Source: Acidobacteriaceae bacterium
GTDB taxonomy: Bacteria; Acidobacteriota; Terriglobia; Bryobacterales; Bryobacteraceae
Length of the DNA: 9,353 nt
Direction: 5' to 3'
NCBI GenBank assembly: GCA_019244945.1
Contig: JAFASD010000089.1
Coordinates: 1 to 9,353, forward strand
Part shown: positions 5,960 to 9,353 of the stretch, one piece after another
Position numbering within the stretch: position 1 is the stretch's first letter
Layout of the letters: the number at the start of each line of letters is the position of its first letter
Made by a program: the position numbers and the translations under genes
Notes under the pieces: generated by a model
Databases searched by the model: none
Seen by the model: the letters and a program-made list of their open reading frames with translations, nothing else
Told to the model about the DNA's origin: nothing

Positions 5960-7795
5960 CTACTGCCAACGAAAACTTCGCGCTTCGAAGCCGTCGCTTT
6001 GCACCTCGATGGTCTCTTCATGCTGTTTCGATCCGGTCACCCACATCAACCGGTGAGATCCAACGGGCAGGCGAAGCGTCGCCGGCGTTCGCCCGGAATC
6101 CTTCCCATCGACGAAGATCTCGGAACCACTGGGAAAGGATGTTATTACAACAACACCCATACTTCTGCCCAACGACATGTAGAGACTGTTGTCGTTAGGA
6201 ACCGTAAAGATGCGGCGCGCGACATTGTAGCCGGTTAGCGTGGCGGTCAACGTATGACGCCCATTGGACAGCGAGAGAGTGCACGGAGAGTTGCAAGAAA
6301 GGTCTGGCTTGGAATCAATGACGACCTTTGCACCCGGAGGGTCGCTAAGTAATTCGACATCCGCCACGCCCTCACCGTTGGTGTTGTCGTTTGCGAGAGG
6401 TGGAGGATTGCTGGAGCGGCTGTTCGCGGCATTGTTCGCCGGATGTGAGACCGGCTTAGGCTGAAGCGTTGCGCTGGTGGACTTGCGTGTTTTCGTTTCG
6501 GCCTTCGTCGTACCAAGAGGCGGTGCAGCGACTGGACCCGAATTGGAATCGAGCACCTGCACGGGAACAGTTGGACCTGAGTTCCAGCGCACGATGAAAA
6601 CGATCGCGCCGGCGATCAACACCAAGAAGGCCAGGATCACGCCCAGCTTCTTCCCGATTGACGACTTCGGCGGGGCTTCTTGTGTTTCGGTAAAGACCTC
6701 CCCTCGCCGGCGCCTGTTGCTCATCAACTCTTTCGTTTTTCGGTCGTCAACGGGCGCGTCTGCGCTTCCCAACTCCCGAACTGGCGCCATCATCGGACTA
6801 CCGTTTGTGCCGCTTGGCGGGGCTGAAGAGTGAGCGATCAGAACCGGCGCCGTACCTCCGTTCATCGGCTCGGGCCCCTGAACCTTGGTATCGGCAGAGG
6901 TGGCGTCGAGCATGCTTTTATCCACAAGGGAAGCCAGCCGGCTCACCGGCTTCCAGGCAGGGCAATCTCCCAGCGCGATTGACAAAGCTCCCATTAAATC
7001 ACCGCAAGATGCAAATCGCTGAGTGGGATCTTTCGCCAGCGCCCGGCCAAGCACCTTCCCCACGGTCTCGCTCAAAGTCGAATTGACTTCCTCGATGGGC
7101 TTCGCGTCTTGCTTACAGATCAAGTAAAACAAGGTGGGAAGAGTGTCGGCGGCGAACGGTTTTTCGCCGGAGAGAACTTCGTACACGACAACCGCAAGTG
7201 AGAACTGGTCCGAGCACCCGTTTACAGGAATGCCTTGAATCTGCTCCGGCGACATGTAATTCGGCGTGCCGATCATGGTGCCGCTATGTGTCATTTCCTG
7301 AGAGACGAACTTGGCTACGCCAAAATCGGCGATCTTCGCAAGCCGGGGAACTCCGGGCGCTGCTTCGGAGATGATGATGTTCGCCGGCTTGATATCGCGG
7401 TGAACAATGCCTTTGCGATGGGCATAATCGAGAGCTTCCGAAACCTGGCGGAAAAAATGGATCAAATCTACGCTGCCCGGTAATGAACCGCGTCGCATCA
7501 TCTTTTCGAGAGAAGAGCCATGCACATACTCCATGAAGATGTATGCGAAATCTGCTTCCTCGTGGACGTCGTAGATGGTGACGATATTCGGGTGAGAGAG
7601 AATTCCGGCCGACTGCGCTTCCCGAAGCAGTCGATCGCGCACGCGCTGGCGCTCTTCGGGATTGGTTAAGTCGCTAAGGCGGATGGTTTTAATCGCAACC
7701 GTGCGCCCGATAGCGGGATCCAGGGCTTTATACACCACGCCCATTGCGCCGCGGCCCAGTTCCTCGACAATTTCATACCGGCCGACCTGGTTCAC
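5960..7795 (-). CDS. Transmembrane Ser/Thr protein kinase with two external PEGA domains
   Basis: This is a 611-residue Hanks-type kinase of the PknB-like bacterial class. The catalytic domain (about 7-270) is complete: glycine loop GRGAMG (14-19), ATP-anchoring Lys36 in VAIK, Glu59, catalytic loop HRDIKPAN (132-139, Asp134), metal-binding DFG (157-159), a Thr-rich activation segment (MTHSGTMIGTPNY, 168-180) and SPE (182-184) in place of APE. A Pro/Ser-rich cytoplasmic linker with an RRRR patch (361-364) leads to one membrane helix (about 383-402), then a low-complexity Pro/Ser/Asn/Thr stalk (403-475). Two PEGA repeats follow: 478-545 (LLSDPPGAKVVID, with Cys501 and Cys505) and 547-610 (ITSFPSGSEIFVDG). 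The usual model is that the outer tail senses or anchors to the envelope. The start is GTG at 7795, with no Shine-Dalgarno but a -10 box 8 nt upstream. The stop abuts that of the VWA gene. Substrates are unknown. Confidence 0.95.
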   Translation of the reverse strand: MNQVGRYEIVEELGRGAMGVVYKALDPAIGRTVAIKTIRLSDLTNPEERQRVRDRLLREAQSAGILSHPNIVTIYDVHEEADFAYIFMEYVHGSSLEKMMRRGSLPGSVDLIHFFRQVSEALDYAHRKGIVHRDIKPANIIISEAAPGVPRLAKIADFGVAKFVSQEMTHSGTMIGTPNYMSPEQIQGIPVNGCSDQFSLAVVVYEVLSGEKPFAADTLPTLFYLICKQDAKPIEEVNSTLSETVGKVLGRALAKDPTQRFASCGDLMGALSIALGDCPAWKPVSRLASLVDKSMLDATSADTKVQGPEPMNGGTAPVLIAHSSAPPSGTNGSPMMAPVRELGSADAPVDDRKTKELMSNRRRRGEVFTETQEAPPKSSIGKKLGVILAFLVLIAGAIVFIVRWNSGPTVPVQVLDSNSGPVAAPPLGTTKAETKTRKSTSATLQPKPVSHPANNAANSRSSNPPPLANDNTNGEGVADVELLSDPPGAKVVIDSKPDLSCNSPCTLSLSNGRHTLTATLTGYNVARRIFTVPNDNSLYMSLGRSMGVVVITSFPSGSEIFVDGKDSGRTPATLRLPVGSHRLMWVTGSKQHEETIEVQSDGFEARSFRWQ

Positions 7796-7803
7796 GTGTC
7801 TTC

Positions 7804-7809
7804 AGTATA
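7804..7809 (-). promoter_or_regulatory. Candidate -10 box (TATACT) for the kinase, leaderless type
   Basis: On the minus strand TATACT is followed by 8 nt and then the GTG start, so transcription would begin at or within a few bases of the start codon. No Shine-Dalgarno is present, which fits a leaderless mRNA. The nearest -35-like hexamer, TTTACA, is only 14 nt upstream, shorter than usual. Confidence 0.5.
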
Positions 7810-7850
7810 GCCGCGAATACACCTGTAAACGGTTAGAAAGACACGCTCAG

Positions 7851-7874
7851 AACAGGTCGGCAAGACCGCCTGTT
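7851..7874. repeat. Bulged inverted repeat between the kinase gene and guaB
   Basis: AACAGG (7851-7856) pairs with CCTGTT (7869-7874). Inside it, after one unpaired T, CGG (7858-7860) pairs with CCG (7866-7868), closing a CAAGA loop. It sits 20 nt before the guaB ATG and overlaps the first base of a possible -10 (TAGGAT, 7874-7879). A further copy of the half-site, ACCTGT, is at 7821-7826, near the kinase promoter. It could be a regulator operator or an RNA hairpin; there is no U-run, so it is not an intrinsic terminator. Confidence 0.5.
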
Positions 7875-7879
7875 AGGAT
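7874..7879 (+). promoter_or_regulatory. Weak candidate -10 box (TAGGAT) for guaB
   Basis: TAGGAT would place the transcript start near 7886, leaving a leader of under 10 nt before the ATG at 7894. No -35 match is seen, because the -35 region is occupied by the inverted repeat. TTTAAA at 7883-7888 is an alternative -10. The true site cannot be decided by eye. Confidence 0.25.
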
Positions 7880-7893
7880 GTGTTTAAACCCGA

Positions 7894-9348
7894 ATGATAG
7901 GCGCGGAGACACTGGAAGGGCTCACTTTCGATGATGTTACGTTGCAGCCCGCATACAGCCAAGTTACTCCTGCGGAAGCGGACACGACCACTCGGCTGAC
8001 AGCCAAAATCGAGCTCAAAATTCCGATTGTAAGCGCGGCCATGGACACGGTCACCGAATCGCACATGGCCATCGCGTTGGCGCAGCAGGGCGGGATCGGG
8101 ATTATTCATCGCAACATGCCGATCGAAAGGCAGGCCGAGGAAGTCGATCGCGTGAAACGTAGCGAGAGCGGAATGATTGTGGATCCGATCACGATCGAGC
8201 CGGAACGCAAGATTTCGGAAGCGCTACATGTGATGAGCCGCTACCGGATCTCAGGCATTCCGGTTACGAAAAACGGAAAGCTGGTGGGAATTCTGACCAA
8301 CCGCGATCTTCGGTTCGAGACGCGGTACGACCTGCCTATTTCCGAGGTGATGACCAAAGACAATTTGATCACTGTGGCGGTCGGCACCACGCTTGAAGAA
8401 GCGCAAAAGATTTTGCATCAGCATCGCGTGGAGAAGCTGCTGGTGGTGGATAACGACTTCGCGCTCAAAGGCCTGATTACCGTTAAAGATATTCAGAAGA
8501 AATTGAAATACCCGAACGCGGCCAAGGATGCGCAAGGACGATTGCGAGTAGCGGCTGCGATTGGAGCAACCGGGGATTTTCTCGAGCGCGCTCAGGAATT
8601 GTTTCGCAAGAAGGTAGATGTGATTGCCATCGATTCCGCGCACGGGCACAGCCAACGTGTGATGGATGCAGTGAAGGCGATCAGGAGAACTCTTCCGGAT
8701 CTTGAAGTGCTCGCGGGCAACGTCGCATCGTACGAGGGCGCGCGGGATTTGATTGCTCTTGGCGCAAACGGCATCAAAGTAGGAATCGGACCTGGATCCA
8801 TCTGCACCACGCGCGTGGTGAGCGGCGCAGGAGTGCCTCAAATTACGGCCATCGCTGAATGTTCGAGGGCCACGAGAGAGGCGCGCGTGCCCCTAATCGC
8901 GGATGGCGGGGTGAAATATTCCGGCGACATTACCAAAGCGATTGCCGCGGGCGCCGACTCGGTGATGATCGGCAGTCTGCTCGCCGGAACGGACGAAAGC
9001 CCTGGCGAGACCATTTTGTATCAAGGACGCACGTTTAAGAGTTATCGCGGAATGGGATCTATGGGCGCGATGCCGCAAGGGGGCGCGGAGCGCTATTCGC
9101 AGACCGAAAGCGGCAAGCTGGTGCCGGAGGGAATAGAAGGACGGGTTCCCTACAAAGGTCCAGCGGCGGACATGACCTATCAGCTAGTCGGAGGCCTTCG
9201 CGCCGGCATGGGCTATACGGGTTGCCGGACGATCGGTGAGTTACAAGAAAGAGCCAAATTTCTGCGCGTCACGGTCGCCGGCTTGCGGGAGAGCCACGTT
9301 CACGACGTCATCATCACGAAAGAAGCGCCGAATTATCGAGTCGAGTAG
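7894..9348 (+). CDS. guaB: Inosine-5'-monophosphate dehydrogenase
   Basis: This is a 484-residue cytoplasmic enzyme that oxidises IMP to XMP with NAD, the committed step of GMP synthesis. It is complete and of normal length. The barrel starts with [14 protein letters not shown] (9-22) and SAAMDTVTE (47-55). Two CBS domains (about 95-205) are inserted, as in the standard enzyme. The barrel resumes with [10 protein letters not shown] (244-253), and the catalytic loop GPGSICTTR (299-307) carries the nucleophile Cys304. Phosphate-binding segments [11 protein letters not shown] (335-345) and [13 protein letters not shown] (360-372) follow, then the mobile flap with the Arg400-Tyr401 dyad in AERYSQ and the [11 protein letters not shown] segment (412-422). 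The residue after the dyad is Ser402, where Phe is usual in bacterial enzymes. The ATG at 7894 lacks a Shine-Dalgarno; the nearest AGGA is 15 nt away. It is divergent from the kinase across 98 bp. guaA is not in the window. Confidence 0.97.
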   Translation: MIGAETLEGLTFDDVTLQPAYSQVTPAEADTTTRLTAKIELKIPIVSAAMDTVTESHMAIALAQQGGIGIIHRNMPIERQAEEVDRVKRSESGMIVDPITIEPERKISEALHVMSRYRISGIPVTKNGKLVGILTNRDLRFETRYDLPISEVMTKDNLITVAVGTTLEEAQKILHQHRVEKLLVVDNDFALKGLITVKDIQKKLKYPNAAKDAQGRLRVAAAIGATGDFLERAQELFRKKVDVIAIDSAHGHSQRVMDAVKAIRRTLPDLEVLAGNVASYEGARDLIALGANGIKVGIGPGSICTTRVVSGAGVPQITAIAECSRATREARVPLIADGGVKYSGDITKAIAAGADSVMIGSLLAGTDESPGETILYQGRTFKSYRGMGSMGAMPQGGAERYSQTESGKLVPEGIEGRVPYKGPAADMTYQLVGGLRAGMGYTGCRTIGELQERAKFLRVTVAGLRESHVHDVIITKEAPNYRVE

Positions 9349-9353
9349 GACCG

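Noticed and set aside
8251..8841. 196-codon open frame on the minus strand inside guaB
   Set aside because: It lies entirely opposite a certain gene, has no recognisable domain, and its codons mirror the sense frame.
1..9353. Mobile element, phage, CRISPR or defence system
   Set aside because: I saw no transposase, integrase, terminal repeats, spaced repeats or defence-type domains; all genes are metabolic, transport or envelope-signalling types.

Overview
The window is a compact piece of bacterial chromosome, most likely from Acidobacteriota. The best taxonomic pointer is an exported von Willebrand A protein of the type described as the VWFA-related Acidobacterial domain. It lies beside a Ser/Thr kinase with an external PEGA tail, a combination common in that phylum. 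Several starts are not ATG (TTG, GTG, GTG), few genes have a good Shine-Dalgarno, and coding density is very high: the largest non-coding gap is about 98 bp. I see no rRNA, tRNA, CRISPR, transposase, phage or plasmid signal.

Layout. (1) Positions 3-2621, + strand: the 3' end of a 2-oxoacid dehydrogenase E1 beta region, a Gfo/Idh/MocA oxidoreductase that follows after 3 nt, and a sugar ABC substrate-binding lipoprotein that overlaps it by 4 nt (GTGA). The binding-protein gene carries a frameshift that fits loss of one CG dinucleotide near position 1816. (2) Positions 2622-3824, - strand: an MFS transporter of the anion:cation symporter (sugar-acid) type. (3) Positions 3886-5959, + strand: a Tat-exported, self-processing P1-family (DmpA/NylC-like) peptidase, then the secreted VWA protein, whose metal-site residues are replaced. 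(4) Positions 5960-7795, - strand: a transmembrane Ser/Thr kinase with two PEGA repeats. (5) Positions 7894-9348, + strand: IMP dehydrogenase (guaB), complete, with its stop 5 nt before the window end.

How they may work together. The first block and the MFS gene look like carbohydrate or sugar-acid uptake and oxidation, but the substrate cannot be read from sequence. The peptidase and VWA protein are probably co-transcribed and both exported. The kinase converges on the VWA gene and diverges from guaB across a 98-bp region that holds a leaderless-type -10 box for the kinase and a bulged palindrome in front of guaB. Both convergent gene pairs abut with zero spacing, so their stop codons form hexamer palindromes (TGATCA, TAGCTA) and leave no room for an intergenic terminator.

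No clearly new multi-gene system is visible. The most notable items are the frameshifted binding protein, the VWA domain lacking its MIDAS residues, the regulatory region in front of guaB, and the zero-gap tail-to-tail junctions.
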